Below are positions 50,508-60,074 of a stretch of 64,000 bases of DNA, one piece after another. The translations under genes were made by a program, and so were the position numbers. Each line of letters starts with the position of its first letter. The first letter of the stretch is position 1. The stretch is from Novosphingobium sp. (GTDB taxonomy: Bacteria > Pseudomonadota > Alphaproteobacteria > Sphingomonadales > Sphingomonadaceae): assembly GCA_017744735.1 (NCBI GenBank), contig JAGIAR010000005.1, forward strand, positions 124,001 to 188,000. The letters run 5' to 3'. The notes below the pieces were generated by a model. It searched no databases. It saw only the letters and a program-made list of their open reading frames with translations, and had not been told where the DNA came from.

Positions 50508-52106
50508 TCAGATTGTAATGTCCGCCGGGCGCGCCTTGCGCAGCCACAGCGCCACCCACATGCGGGTGAGGTAGACGGCGGTGAACACCGAAGTCGCGAT
50601 GCCGATCATCAGCACCACCGCGAAGCCCTTGATCGGCCCGGTGCCGATCAGGAACATCAGCGTCGCCGCGATGATGTGCGTGATGTTCGCATCGAAGATC
50701 GTGCGACTGGCCTCCGTGTAGCCGGTCTCGACCGCCTGGAACACACGCCGCCCGCGTCGCCGCTCTTCGCCGATACGCTCGTTGATCAGCACGTTGGCGT
50801 CGACCGCCGCGCCGATCGTCAGCACGAAGCCGGCAATGCCGGGCAAGGTGAGCGTCGCGGTGAACATCGCCATGATCCCGAGGATCATCAGCACGTTGAT
50901 GACCAGCGCGCAGTTCGCATAGATGCCGAACCGGCCATAGGCGGCGACCATCAGCACGATAATGCCGAGCGTGCCGATGCCGATCGCGATCATGCCCTTG
51001 TGGACCGAATCCGCGCCGAGTTCGGCGCCGACGCTACCCTGCTGGATCACGGTGAGATCGACCGGCAGCGAGCCAGACTGCAGCGCGATCGCGAGTTCGT
51101 TGGCGCTCTCGGCGTTGAAGCTGCCCGAAATCGAAGCGCGCCCGCCGAGGATCGGCTCGTTGATGTTCGGTGCCGACAGCACTTGCCCGTCAAGGATGAT
51201 CGCGAAAGGCTTGCCGACGTTCTGCGTGGTCAGCGCCGCGAATTTCGCCCCGCCCTGCTGGTCGAACGCGATTTCGACGGTGTTCTCGTTGGTCCGCTGG
51301 TCATGCCCGGCCTTGGCGGCGGTCAGCGAATCGCCGCGAATCCCGCCGAGCCGCTTGACCGCGATCGAAGTGCCCTGCTGCGGCGTGCCGGGCGCATAGG
51401 GCACGATCTCGCTGCCCGGAGGGGCGATGCCCTTCGCGATATCGGCCGGCAGCGCAGTGCCGTCGACCAGCTTGAATTCGAGCTTGGCGGTCTTGCCCAG
51501 CAGCGAAATGAGTTTTTGCGGATCGCTGAGGCCCGGCACCTGCACCGAGATGCGGTCGTCGCCTTCGCGCAGGATGGTCGGCTCGCGCGTGCCGAGCGCG
51601 TCGATGCGCTTGCGCACCACGTCGGTTGCGGCTTCCATCGCGTTGGAGAACGCGCTGTCGAGGCCGGCCTTGGTCGGCGTCAGCACGATGCGGCTGCCAT
51701 CGACGACCTGGATATCCCATTCCTTCTGCGTGCCGTTGCCGTTCACCAGCGGAAGCAGCTTTTCGCGCGCGGCATCGACCTGCGCGGGATTGGCGAGCAG
51801 GAAGGTCATCCGGCCGTTGGCGGTGGAAACGTCGCCGATGCTGATTTCGGGCGACGCGAGCCGCATCGCCCGGCGAACGTCTTCCTCCATGCTCTCGAGC
51901 CGCTGGCGCGCAACCTGCGCGGGATTGGCTTCAAGCAGGATCTGGCTGCCTCCGGCAAGGTCGAGGCCGAGATTGACCTGCGGCACCGGCAGCGAATCGG
52001 GCAGTTTGACGCCCGCGAGCGACAGCACCGACGGCACGGCAGCCAGCGCGCAGGCCAGCGCGATGAACCACAGCCAGACCCGCTTCCAGATGGAAAATTC
52101 GAGCAT
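50508..52106 (-). CDS. secD: protein translocase subunit SecD
   Basis: LGLDLAGGSQILLE, GAAVDANVLINERI. Confidence 0.97.
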   Translation of the reverse strand: MLEFSIWKRVWLWFIALACALAAVPSVLSLAGVKLPDSLPVPQVNLGLDLAGGSQILLEANPAQVARQRLESMEEDVRRAMRLASPEISIGDVSTANGRMTFLLANPAQVDAAREKLLPLVNGNGTQKEWDIQVVDGSRIVLTPTKAGLDSAFSNAMEAATDVVRKRIDALGTREPTILREGDDRISVQVPGLSDPQKLISLLGKTAKLEFKLVDGTALPADIAKGIAPPGSEIVPYAPGTPQQGTSIAVKRLGGIRGDSLTAAKAGHDQRTNENTVEIAFDQQGGAKFAALTTQNVGKPFAIILDGQVLSAPNINEPILGGRASISGSFNAESANELAIALQSGSLPVDLTVIQQGSVGAELGADSVHKGMIAIGIGTLGIIVLMVAAYGRFGIYANCALVINVLMILGIMAMFTATLTLPGIAGFVLTIGAAVDANVLINERIGEERRRGRRVFQAVETGYTEASRTIFDANITHIIAATLMFLIGTGPIKGFAVVLMIGIATSVFTAVYLTRMWVALWLRKARPADITI

Positions 52107-52119
52107 CGCAGCCGGCCGC

Positions 52120-52440
52120 TCAGTCGTTCGCCGGAGTGCCGGTGGGCGAAACGAGGTCAGAAATCGTCTGCTTGACCACCTTGACCTTCACCCCCTGCGC
52201 GATCTCGAGATCGACATAGGTATCGTCGACCTTGGTGACCTTGCCGACGATCCCGCCGGCGGTAATCACCTGGTCGCCGCGCTTCATCGCCGCGACCTTG
52301 TTCCGGTGCTCCTTCTGCTGGCGCATCTGCGGGCGGATGATCAGGAACCAGAAGATCACGACCATGCCGGCGATCGGCAAGAACTGCATCCACGCGGGAG
52401 CGGTGCCAGCCGAAGCCGCAGCGGAAAGAACATCAAGCAT
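52120..52440 (-). CDS. yajC: preprotein translocase subunit YajC
   Basis: FWFLIIRPQMRQQKEHRNKVAAMKRGDQVITAGGIVGKVTKV. Confidence 0.97.
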   Translation of the reverse strand: MLDVLSAAASAGTAPAWMQFLPIAGMVVIFWFLIIRPQMRQQKEHRNKVAAMKRGDQVITAGGIVGKVTKVDDTYVDLEIAQGVKVKVVKQTISDLVSPTGTPAND

Positions 52441-52653
52441 CAGGCGAGCCCCTCATAGGCAATTATCGCGTTCAGTTGGATGCCGGGAGGCCGCTTTTCA
52501 AGGCTTCCGACAGGACGCCCCGGCGCCTAGCAGCAAAGGTTTGGGCTGGCAACGCGCCTGCACCGTGGCACTTCGCGCCGCAAATCGCACACCCCCACCG
52601 GAGCGCGCTTGCATGATCGGGGGCGCTTGGCTATTGGGCGCGCCTCCACTGAT

Positions 52654-52730
52654 CGGGACGTAGCGCAGCCTGGTAGCGCATCACACTGGGGGTGTGGGGG
52701 TCGGAGGTTCGAATCCTCTCGTCCCGACCA
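52654..52730 (+). tRNA. tRNA-Pro (GGG)
   Basis: CGGGACGTAGCGCAGCCTGGTAGCGCATCACACTGGGGGTGTGGGGGTCGGAGGTTCGAATCCTCTCGTCCCGACCA. Confidence 0.95.
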
Positions 52731-52754
52731 GTGGAATTTCCCCCCAATGCCCCG

Positions 52755-53159
52755 CTAGCGCCGGTCGAGCAGCCGCCCGACACTGCGTTTCGCGCTCGGC
52801 TGCTTCTTCGCGCCGTCGCTCGCTTCCAGCATCTTGCGGATATCCTCGATCTCGACATCGGTCAGGTGCTCGATCCCGATGAATTCCTCGCGCGCCTTGC
52901 CGACCGCGCGCAGCAGTTCGTCGAGCTTGGCCTGCATCGCCGAGGCATCGCGATTCTGCGAATTCTGGACCAGGAACACCATCAGGAAGGTGACGATGGT
53001 GGTGCCGGTGTTGATCACCAGCTGCCACACGTCGGAAAACTGGAACATCGGGCCGGTCGCCGCCCACACCAGCACCGTGCCGAGGGCGAGGATGAAGGTG
53101 ATCGGCTTGCCCGACCAGGCGGCGATTCTTCCGGCGACTTTGGTGAAGAGCTTGTTCAT
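52755..53159 (-). CDS. low-affinity iron permease family protein
   Basis: GRIAAWSGKPITFILALGTVLVWAATGPMFQFSDVWQLVINTGTTIVTFLMVFLVQNSQNRD. Confidence 0.92.
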   Translation of the reverse strand: MNKLFTKVAGRIAAWSGKPITFILALGTVLVWAATGPMFQFSDVWQLVINTGTTIVTFLMVFLVQNSQNRDASAMQAKLDELLRAVGKAREEFIGIEHLTDVEIEDIRKMLEASDGAKKQPSAKRSVGRLLDRR

Positions 53160-53206
53160 CGCGGTTCCCCTTTTCCGGGAAAAGCGCCGAAGCGCCGCCG
53201 CGTTCC

Positions 53207-54058
53207 CTAGCGCGGCGGGATGAGCGTGTTTTCGATCGCCCCGATCCCGTCGATTTCGCATCGCACGACATCTCCGGCCTTGAGGAAGCTGGGGGGCTGC
53301 ATGCCTGCGCCAACCCCTTCCGGCGTGCCGGTCGCGATCAGGTCGCCCGGCTCGAGCGTGAACGCGGTCGAGAGATATTCGATCTGCGCGGCGACCGGGT
53401 GGATCATGTTGGAAGTATTGCTCTCCTGCCGCTTTGCGCCGTTGACGAGGCAGCGCAGCGCAAGGTCTTGCGGATCGGGAATCTCGTCGGCGGTGACGAT
53501 CCACGGACCGATCGGGCCGTGGGTGTCGAAGCTCTTGCCCATGGTAAAGGTCGGCGTGTGGCGCTGCCAGTCGCGCGCCGAGACGTCGTTCGCCACCAGA
53601 TAGCCGAACACGTGGGACAGCGCGTCGGCGGCCGAGACGCCCTTGGCCTTGGCCCCGATCACCACGCCCAGCTCGACCTCGTAATCGACCATGTCCGACA
53701 CGCCCGGGTCGATCGGATCGAAGGGGCCCGAGATCGCGGTGGTCTGCTTGTTGAACCAGTACTGGTGCGGCGGCGGGCCGTCGTGGCCCATCTCGGCAAC
53801 GTGCTTGCGGTAATTCATCCCGATCGCGAGATATTTGCCCGGCCGCAGCGGCGCGAGCAGCTTCACATCGGCCAGCCGGTGATGCGGCGCGGTTCCGTCG
53901 GTGAGGTCGCGGATTTCCTGCAGCGCCGCCGCGCCGCCGGCGATGATCGCCAGCATGTCGGGGAATTCGCAGCCCGCGGCCGAGAGGCTGGTGACGCCCT
54001 CGTCTTCGATCAGCCCCAGATCGACCTGCCCCGCAATCTCGAACCGCGCCAGTTTCAT
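53207..54058 (-). CDS. fumarylacetoacetate hydrolase family protein
   Basis: IGMNYRKHVAEMG, YEVELGVVIGAKAKGVSAADAL. Confidence 0.93.
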   Translation of the reverse strand: MKLARFEIAGQVDLGLIEDEGVTSLSAAGCEFPDMLAIIAGGAAALQEIRDLTDGTAPHHRLADVKLLAPLRPGKYLAIGMNYRKHVAEMGHDGPPPHQYWFNKQTTAISGPFDPIDPGVSDMVDYEVELGVVIGAKAKGVSAADALSHVFGYLVANDVSARDWQRHTPTFTMGKSFDTHGPIGPWIVTADEIPDPQDLALRCLVNGAKRQESNTSNMIHPVAAQIEYLSTAFTLEPGDLIATGTPEGVGAGMQPPSFLKAGDVVRCEIDGIGAIENTLIPPR

Positions 54059-54095
54059 TCGCACACTCCCAAAGCCTTGAGCGCACACGCCTACT

Positions 54096-54136
54096 GGTTA
54101 TTTCATTTTCCTACAAGAACCGTTTTGGTTATCAAT
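54096..54136. promoter_or_regulatory. second copy of 41-bp element GGTTATT-N15-AACCGTTTTGGTTATCAAT
   Basis: Upstream of 3TM holin gene; matches 47702-47742 with identical internal spacing. Confidence 0.75.
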
Positions 54137-54169
54137 CTGCGTGACTCGAACCAAATGGAGCTTTTTGCG

Positions 54170-54583
54170 ATGGCCATTCTCGACGCGCTGCTCGGCCCGA
54201 TCACCTCGATCATCGACAAGGTGATCCCCGATCCCGCCGCGCGCGACAAGGCGAAGCTTGAGCTGCTCCAGCTCCAAGGCACGCAGGAACTCCGGCAGAT
54301 CAACGCGCAGCTTTCCGCGATCGTCGCCGAGGCCAATTCGAAAGACCCCTGGACCAGCCGCGCCCGCCCGAGCTTCCTCTATGTGATCTATGTGCTGCTG
54401 TTGTGGGCGATCCCGATGGGCATCCTCGCCGCCTTCCGCCCCGACACCGCGCGCGACATCGCCAGCGGCATGAACGCCTATCTCAACGGCCTGCCCGAAC
54501 CGCTCTACGCGCTCTTCGGCACCGGCTACCTCGGCTACACCGCCGCGCGGCAGTGGGGGAAGGTCAAGGGGGTGGAGGGTTGA
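54170..54583 (+). CDS. 3TM holin (GTA_holin_3TM-like)
   Basis: IIDKVIPDPAARDKAKLELLQLQGTQELRQINAQLSAIVAEANSKDPWTSRARPSFLYVIYVLLLWAIPMGIL...GTGYLGYTAARQWGKVKG. Confidence 0.82.
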   Translation: MAILDALLGPITSIIDKVIPDPAARDKAKLELLQLQGTQELRQINAQLSAIVAEANSKDPWTSRARPSFLYVIYVLLLWAIPMGILAAFRPDTARDIASGMNAYLNGLPEPLYALFGTGYLGYTAARQWGKVKGVEG

Positions 54584-54586
54584 CGC

Positions 54587-55063
54587 TCAAAGCGCCGCCC
54601 CCTCCGGCGCCCCTCGCCCGAGCTTGTCCGGCAGCGGTTCGCCATTCGCGGTGAACGCCAGCGATACCGAGTTGATGCAATAGCGCTCGCCGGTCGGCGG
54701 CGGGCCGTCGGGGAACACGTGGCCCTGGTGCCCGCCGCAGCGCGCGCAGACGATCTCGGTGCGGACCATGCCGTAGCTGGTGTCGCGGATGTATTGCAGG
54801 TGTCCCTCGGCGAAGGGCTGGGTGAAGCTCGGCCAGCCGGTGCCGCTTTCGAACTTGGTGCCGCCGTTGAACAGCGGCAGGCCGCACAGGCGGCAGGTGT
54901 AGACCCCCGGGCGCTTCTCGGTGAGGAACACGCCGCAGAACGGCGCCTCGGTGCCGTGTTCGAGCAGGACGTGCGCCTCTTCCTCGGTGAGATCGGCCTC
55001 CAGCTTCGCCATTTCCGCCTCGGTCGGCGGGGTGAGGTCGAATGCGGTCGCGGTGTCGGTCAT
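54587..55063 (-). CDS. msrB: peptide-methionine (R)-S-oxide reductase
   Basis: [39 protein letters not shown]. Confidence 0.95.
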   Translation of the reverse strand: MTDTATAFDLTPPTEAEMAKLEADLTEEEAHVLLEHGTEAPFCGVFLTEKRPGVYTCRLCGLPLFNGGTKFESGTGWPSFTQPFAEGHLQYIRDTSYGMVRTEIVCARCGGHQGHVFPDGPPPTGERYCINSVSLAFTANGEPLPDKLGRGAPEGAAL

Positions 55064-55156
55064 GGCGGTATCCTTCGAATGTGCTGCCATACTATATAGG
55101 CATCGATCGCGCCGCACCCCCTTTCGGCACAGTGCCCGCGACGCTAAAGCCCCGCC

Positions 55157-55591
55157 ATGACCCAGACCATCTACGTCCTCAACGGCCCGAACCTGAACCT
55201 CCTCGGCACGCGCGAGCCCGAGATCTACGGTTACGACACGCTCGACGACATCGCCGGGATGATGGAAGACCACGCCCGCGGGCTGGGGCTGGAGGTCGAT
55301 GTCCGCCAGTCGAACCACGAGGGCCATCTGATCGACTGGATGCACGAGGCGCAGGCCGAGGGCGCGAAGGCGATCATCATCAATCCGGGCGCCTATACCC
55401 ACACCTCGATCGCGCTGTTCGACGCGGCAAAATCGATCAAGGTGCCGGTAATCGAGGTCCACTTGTCCGACCCGCTCAAGCGCGAGGAATTCCGCCACAT
55501 CTCCTATGTCGGCATGGCGGCGGTGAAGTCGATTACCGGACAGGGGCCCAAGGGGTATATCCTGGCGCTCGACCACGCGGCGACGCTCTAG
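55157..55591 (+). CDS. aroQ: type II 3-dehydroquinate dehydratase
   Basis: [34 protein letters not shown]. Confidence 0.97.
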   Translation: MTQTIYVLNGPNLNLLGTREPEIYGYDTLDDIAGMMEDHARGLGLEVDVRQSNHEGHLIDWMHEAQAEGAKAIIINPGAYTHTSIALFDAAKSIKVPVIEVHLSDPLKREEFRHISYVGMAAVKSITGQGPKGYILALDHAATL

Positions 55592-55676
55592 GGCGGGCAT
55601 TTTCCGCCCCGAAGGTCTTGCCAGTCTCCGATTCCCTGCCCATAGCGGCCCGCGAACTGGCACCCGCGAGGATAGA

Positions 55677-56171
55677 ATGGCCGAAACCAAGGGCGCATCC
55701 AGCCGTACAGGCAAGATGAACGTCGATACCGCACTGGTCCGCGAATTGGCGGACATGCTGGCCGATACCGGCCTGACCGAAATCGAGGTGGAAGACGGCG
55801 ATCGCAAGATCCGCGTCTCGCGCGGCGTTGCCGCCGCTGCCGTCGCCGCCGCGCCGGTGGCGGTCGCAGCGGCGCCTGCGGCCGCGGCTCCTGTCGCCGC
55901 AACTCCGGCGGTCGAAGCCGCGCCCGCCGCCGATCTCGGCAATGCGGTGAAATCGCCGATGGTCGGCACCGCCTATCTCTCGGCCGAGCCCGGCTCGCCC
56001 GCTTTCATCAAGGTCGGCGACACCGTGAAAGCCGGCGACACGCTGCTGATCGTCGAGGCGATGAAGGTGATGAACCCGATCACCGCCAGCGCCGCCGGCA
56101 CGGTCAAGGCGATCCTGGTCGAAAACGCGCAGCCGGTCGAATACGACCAGCCGCTGGTCGTGGTCGGCTAA
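55677..56171 (+). CDS. accB: acetyl-CoA carboxylase biotin carboxyl carrier protein
   Basis: [10 protein letters not shown] biotinyl motif. Confidence 0.95.
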   Translation: MAETKGASSRTGKMNVDTALVRELADMLADTGLTEIEVEDGDRKIRVSRGVAAAAVAAAPVAVAAAPAAAAPVAATPAVEAAPAADLGNAVKSPMVGTAYLSAEPGSPAFIKVGDTVKAGDTLLIVEAMKVMNPITASAAGTVKAILVENAQPVEYDQPLVVVG

Positions 56172-56186
56172 AGGAACCGCCCGGCC

Positions 56187-57536
56187 ATGCCGATCACCCG
56201 GATTCTGATCGCCAACCGCGGCGAGATCGCGCTGCGCATCCACCGCGCCGCGCACGAGATGGGCATCGAGACCGTGGCGGTGCATTCCACCGCCGACTCC
56301 GATGCGATGCACGTCCGCCTGGCAGACCATGCGATCTGCATCGGCCCGCCGCCGGCGAAGGACAGCTATCTCAACATCGCCGCGATCATCTCGGCCGCCG
56401 AAATCTCGGGCGCCGACGCAATCCATCCGGGCTACGGCTTCCTCAGCGAGAATGCCAAGTTCGCCGAGATCGTCGAGGCGCACGGGATCACCTGGATCGG
56501 GCCCAAGCCCGAGCATATCCGCGCGATGGGCGACAAGGTCGAGGCGAAGCGCACCGCCGGCGCGCTCGGCCTGCCGCTGGTGCCGGGCTCCGACGGCGCG
56601 ATCCGCGATCCCAAGGAAGCCGCCAAGATCGCCGAAAAGATCGGCTATCCGGTGATCATCAAGGCCGCTTCGGGCGGCGGCGGCAAGGGCATGAAAGTGT
56701 GCGCCTCGCCCGACCAGCTCGAAACCCTGATGGCGCAGGCCGGAACCGAGGCGAAGGCCAATTTCGGCGACGACACGGTCTATCTAGAGAAATATCTCGG
56801 CGATCCGCGCCACATCGAATTCCAGGTGTTCGGCGACGGCAACGGCAATGCGATCCATCTGGGCGAGCGCGATTGCTCGCTCCAGCGCCGCCACCAGAAG
56901 ATCCTTGAAGAGGCGCCCTCGCCGGTGCTCACCCCCGAAGAGCGCGACCGCATGGGCGGGATCGTCGCCAAGGCGATGGCCGACATGGGCTATCGCGGCG
57001 CGGGCACGATCGAGTTCCTGTGGGAGAACGGCGAGTTCTACTTCATCGAGATGAACACCCGCCTGCAGGTGGAGCATCCGGTGACCGAGGCGATCACCGG
57101 GGTCGATCTGGTGCGCGAGCAGATCCGTATCGCCGACGGCAAGCCGCTCTCGGTCCAGCAGCACGAGCTCGAATTCAAGGGCCACGCGATCGAATGCCGC
57201 ATCAACGCGGAAGACCCGTGGACCTTCGCCCCCTCGCCCGGCAGGATCACCGCCTATCACGCGGCAGGCGGGATGAACGTGCGCGTCGATAGCGGGCTCT
57301 ATGCCGGCTATTCGATCCCGCCGTTCTACGATTCGATGATCGCCAAGCTGATCGTCTCGGGCCGCACCCGCGAAGGCTGCATCATGCGGCTGAAGCGCGC
57401 GCTGGAGGAAATGGTGATCGACGGGATCAAGACCACGATCCCGCTGCACAAGACCCTGCTCGACCAGCCCGACATCCTCAACGGCGACTATTCGATCAAG
57501 TGGCTCGAGGAATGGCTGGACAAGCGCGAGGATTGA
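56187..57536 (+). CDS. accC: acetyl-CoA carboxylase biotin carboxylase subunit
   Basis: [41 protein letters not shown]. Confidence 0.98.
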   Translation: MPITRILIANRGEIALRIHRAAHEMGIETVAVHSTADSDAMHVRLADHAICIGPPPAKDSYLNIAAIISAAEISGADAIHPGYGFLSENAKFAEIVEAHGITWIGPKPEHIRAMGDKVEAKRTAGALGLPLVPGSDGAIRDPKEAAKIAEKIGYPVIIKAASGGGGKGMKVCASPDQLETLMAQAGTEAKANFGDDTVYLEKYLGDPRHIEFQVFGDGNGNAIHLGERDCSLQRRHQKILEEAPSPVLTPEERDRMGGIVAKAMADMGYRGAGTIEFLWENGEFYFIEMNTRLQVEHPVTEAITGVDLVREQIRIADGKPLSVQQHELEFKGHAIECRINAEDPWTFAPSPGRITAYHAAGGMNVRVDSGLYAGYSIPPFYDSMIAKLIVSGRTREGCIMRLKRALEEMVIDGIKTTIPLHKTLLDQPDILNGDYSIKWLEEWLDKRED

Positions 57537-57551
57537 TATCCTCGCGAAGGC

Positions 57552-58016
57552 CTACTCCAGCGGAACCCCCGGCTCGTGCTTGGCGGTGCGGATCGTCAGC
57601 GAGGTCTTGACGCTCGCCACATTGGGTGCGGGCGTCAGCTTGCTGGTCAGGAACTCCTGGAAGCTCTGCAGGTCCCGGCTGACGATCTTGAGAATGAAGT
57701 CGATCTCGCCGTTGAGCATGTGGCATTCGCGCACTTCGGGCAGCGCCCGCATGTGATTCTCGAACGCGCGCAGGTCTTCCTCGGCCTGGCTCTTGAGGCT
57801 GACCATCGCAAAGACCATGATCGCGAAGCCGAGCTTCGAGGCGTCGAGATCGGCGTGATAGCCGCGGATGACGCCATCTTCCTCCAGCGCACGCACCCGG
57901 CGCAGGCACGGCGGCGCGGTAAGGCCGACGCGCTGCGCCAGCTCCACATTGGTGATCCGGCCCTCTGCCTGTAACTCGGCCAGCAGGCGCCGGTCGATCG
58001 CATCGAGATTAGCCAT
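57552..58016 (-). CDS. Lrp/AsnC-family regulator
   Basis: LDAIDRRLLAELQAEGRITNVELAQRVGLTAPPCLRRVRALEEDGVIRGY. Confidence 0.95.
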   Translation of the reverse strand: MANLDAIDRRLLAELQAEGRITNVELAQRVGLTAPPCLRRVRALEEDGVIRGYHADLDASKLGFAIMVFAMVSLKSQAEEDLRAFENHMRALPEVRECHMLNGEIDFILKIVSRDLQSFQEFLTSKLTPAPNVASVKTSLTIRTAKHEPGVPLE

Positions 58017-58248
58017 AGTTCGGAAAACCCCTTCGCCGCCGCGAAGCAATCGCCTGCACGGCGCAACGATTACCACGTTCGCCCAGCGTTTAAAGTTATA
58101 ACATTGCGGCCATCCACAAATAATGCACGCAATGTCCCGCTTTGCAACGCGGCACGCGGCCACGTTCCCCCGCCGCGCAAAGGTGGTAGGACGAAGCAGC
58201 GGGACTGCGGCTGTCGCAGCGCCCCGGCTCTCGCCCGTCGGAGATTGG

Positions 58249-60045
58249 ATGCAGATCGACGATCGCCTCGCCACCGTTCTGCGCATGCAGGCCGCGAGCG
58301 AGCGCGCGGCGCAGACGCAGTTCCGGCAGTTGCTCGATCTCGCGGGAAGCACCAACGAGAGCGACGATTTCATGCTCGACGCGGCCTACGAACGGCTCAG
58401 CGCCCTATCCGCCGCCTTACCACCCGAAACCCGCGCGGCGATCGTGCGCGAACCGGGCGTGCGGCTGCGCAATCCGGGCTTCGTCGCCTATCTCACCTCG
58501 CAGGAACTGCCGGTAGCGGCAGCGGCTGCGATCTCCGCCCGGCTGAGCGAAAGCCAGTGGGAAGCGCTGGTGCCTGCCTTGCCGGTGGAAGTGCGCGCGC
58601 TGCTCGGGCTGCGCCGCGACCTGCCCGCGGGCACGCGGGCGCTACTCGCACGGCTCGGAGTGGCCGGACTCGGCCTGCCGCCCGGAGCGCAGGCCCAAGG
58701 CGCAATTCCCGCCGAGGCGCGGCCCGCGGCGCCCCCCGCAGCCGAGCCAGTCGTGCCGCCGCCGGTCCAGCCCGCCGCCGCTCCGGTTTCCGCCCCGCTG
58801 CCGGCCGCGAACGAGAACGTGCTCGACCTCGATCCCGCGCTCGCGCTCGCCGCCGGGAACGGGAACAACGGAATCGGCGAGATCGTCCGCCGGATCGAGG
58901 CCTTCCGCCGGACCCGCGAGCAGGCCCGCCCGGCGCCCACCCACGACGCCCCCCACCTGCCGCTCGACCTGCCCGCGACCGAGCACGCGAGCGCGCCCGC
59001 GGTGTTCGATTTCACCACAGACGCCGAAGGGCGGATCAACTGGGCCGAGGCGCCGCTGGCACCGATGACGGTCGGGATCGCCCTCGCCGATCCACAGCCC
59101 GATGCGCCCGCCCACAGCGACGCCGCGACCGTCGTCGCGATGCGGCGGCGCCAGCCCGTCCGCCGGGGGCGGGTGGAGTTGGAGGGCGCCCCCGCGATCG
59201 CCGGCGAATGGCGGATCGACGCGGCGCCGGTGTTCACCGCGCCCGGTGGCCGATTTGCGGGCTATCGCGGGCGGCTGCGCCGTCCAGCTGCCGCCGAACC
59301 CGTGTCCGCCGCATCCGACAGCTCGGCCGACCGCATGCGTCAGGTGATCCACGAATTGCGCACCCCGGTGAACGCGATCCAGGGTTTCGCCGAGATCATC
59401 CAGCAGCAATTGTTCGGCCCCACCCCGAACGAATACCGCGCACTCGCGGCGGCGATCGCCGGCGATGCCGCGCGGATGCTGGCCGGGTTCGAGGAGCTCG
59501 ACCGGCTGGTGAAGCTCGAAACCGGCGCGCTGGAGCTCGATCGCGGCAGCACCGACCTCGCCGCGATCGTCGCCGGCACCGCGCGCCAGCTCGACGCGGT
59601 ACTGCGCCCGCGCAGCGCCGGGATGCGGCTGGTCGCGGGCCTGCAGGATTGTCCGGTCGCACTGACCCGTCCGGATGCTGAAGCGCTGGTCTGGCGCATC
59701 CTCGCGACGCTGGCCGGCTCCGCGAGCCCGGGCGAAGCAATGCAGATCGCGGTTTCGGCCGACAAGGGGCATGCCGCGATCGAGATCGACCTGCCGATCT
59801 CGCTGGCCGACCGGGCCGATATCTTCGAAGGCATCGTTTCGGGCGCGCCGCAGGCCGTCAGCGCCGGAATGTTCGGCGCCGGTTTCGCGCTGCGGCTGGC
59901 CCGTGCCGAGGCGCACGCGGCCGGCGGCGAACTGGCTCGCGCCGACGATCTGCTGCTGCTCAGCCTGCCACTTTCGGGACAGATCGCCGGCGGAAAGGCC
60001 GACTCCGGTATGGACACAAGGGGTCAGATGCCCGACACGGCCTGA
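58249..60045 (+). CDS. histidine kinase-like protein with degenerate ATPase domain
   Basis: HisKA IHELRTPVNAIQGFAEII; no obvious N-box Asn or canonical G-boxes in C terminus. Confidence 0.75.
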   Translation: MQIDDRLATVLRMQAASERAAQTQFRQLLDLAGSTNESDDFMLDAAYERLSALSAALPPETRAAIVREPGVRLRNPGFVAYLTSQELPVAAAAAISARLSESQWEALVPALPVEVRALLGLRRDLPAGTRALLARLGVAGLGLPPGAQAQGAIPAEARPAAPPAAEPVVPPPVQPAAAPVSAPLPAANENVLDLDPALALAAGNGNNGIGEIVRRIEAFRRTREQARPAPTHDAPHLPLDLPATEHASAPAVFDFTTDAEGRINWAEAPLAPMTVGIALADPQPDAPAHSDAATVVAMRRRQPVRRGRVELEGAPAIAGEWRIDAAPVFTAPGGRFAGYRGRLRRPAAAEPVSAASDSSADRMRQVIHELRTPVNAIQGFAEIIQQQLFGPTPNEYRALAAAIAGDAARMLAGFEELDRLVKLETGALELDRGSTDLAAIVAGTARQLDAVLRPRSAGMRLVAGLQDCPVALTRPDAEALVWRILATLAGSASPGEAMQIAVSADKGHAAIEIDLPISLADRADIFEGIVSGAPQAVSAGMFGAGFALRLARAEAHAAGGELARADDLLLLSLPLSGQIAGGKADSGMDTRGQMPDTA

Positions 60046-60074
60046 CACTTAACGAAAGAGAGCACTGCCGTAAC

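Noticed and set aside
50295-52175. 626-aa plus-strand ORF
   Set aside because: Antisense to secD/secF.
54170-54583. Evidence of a second prophage around the holin
   Set aside because: Flanked by ordinary metabolic genes (FAH hydrolase, msrB); no integrase, structural genes or att-like repeats seen, so it is interpreted as an isolated GTA-type lysis gene. tRNA-Pro 1.4 kb away is not bordered by phage genes.
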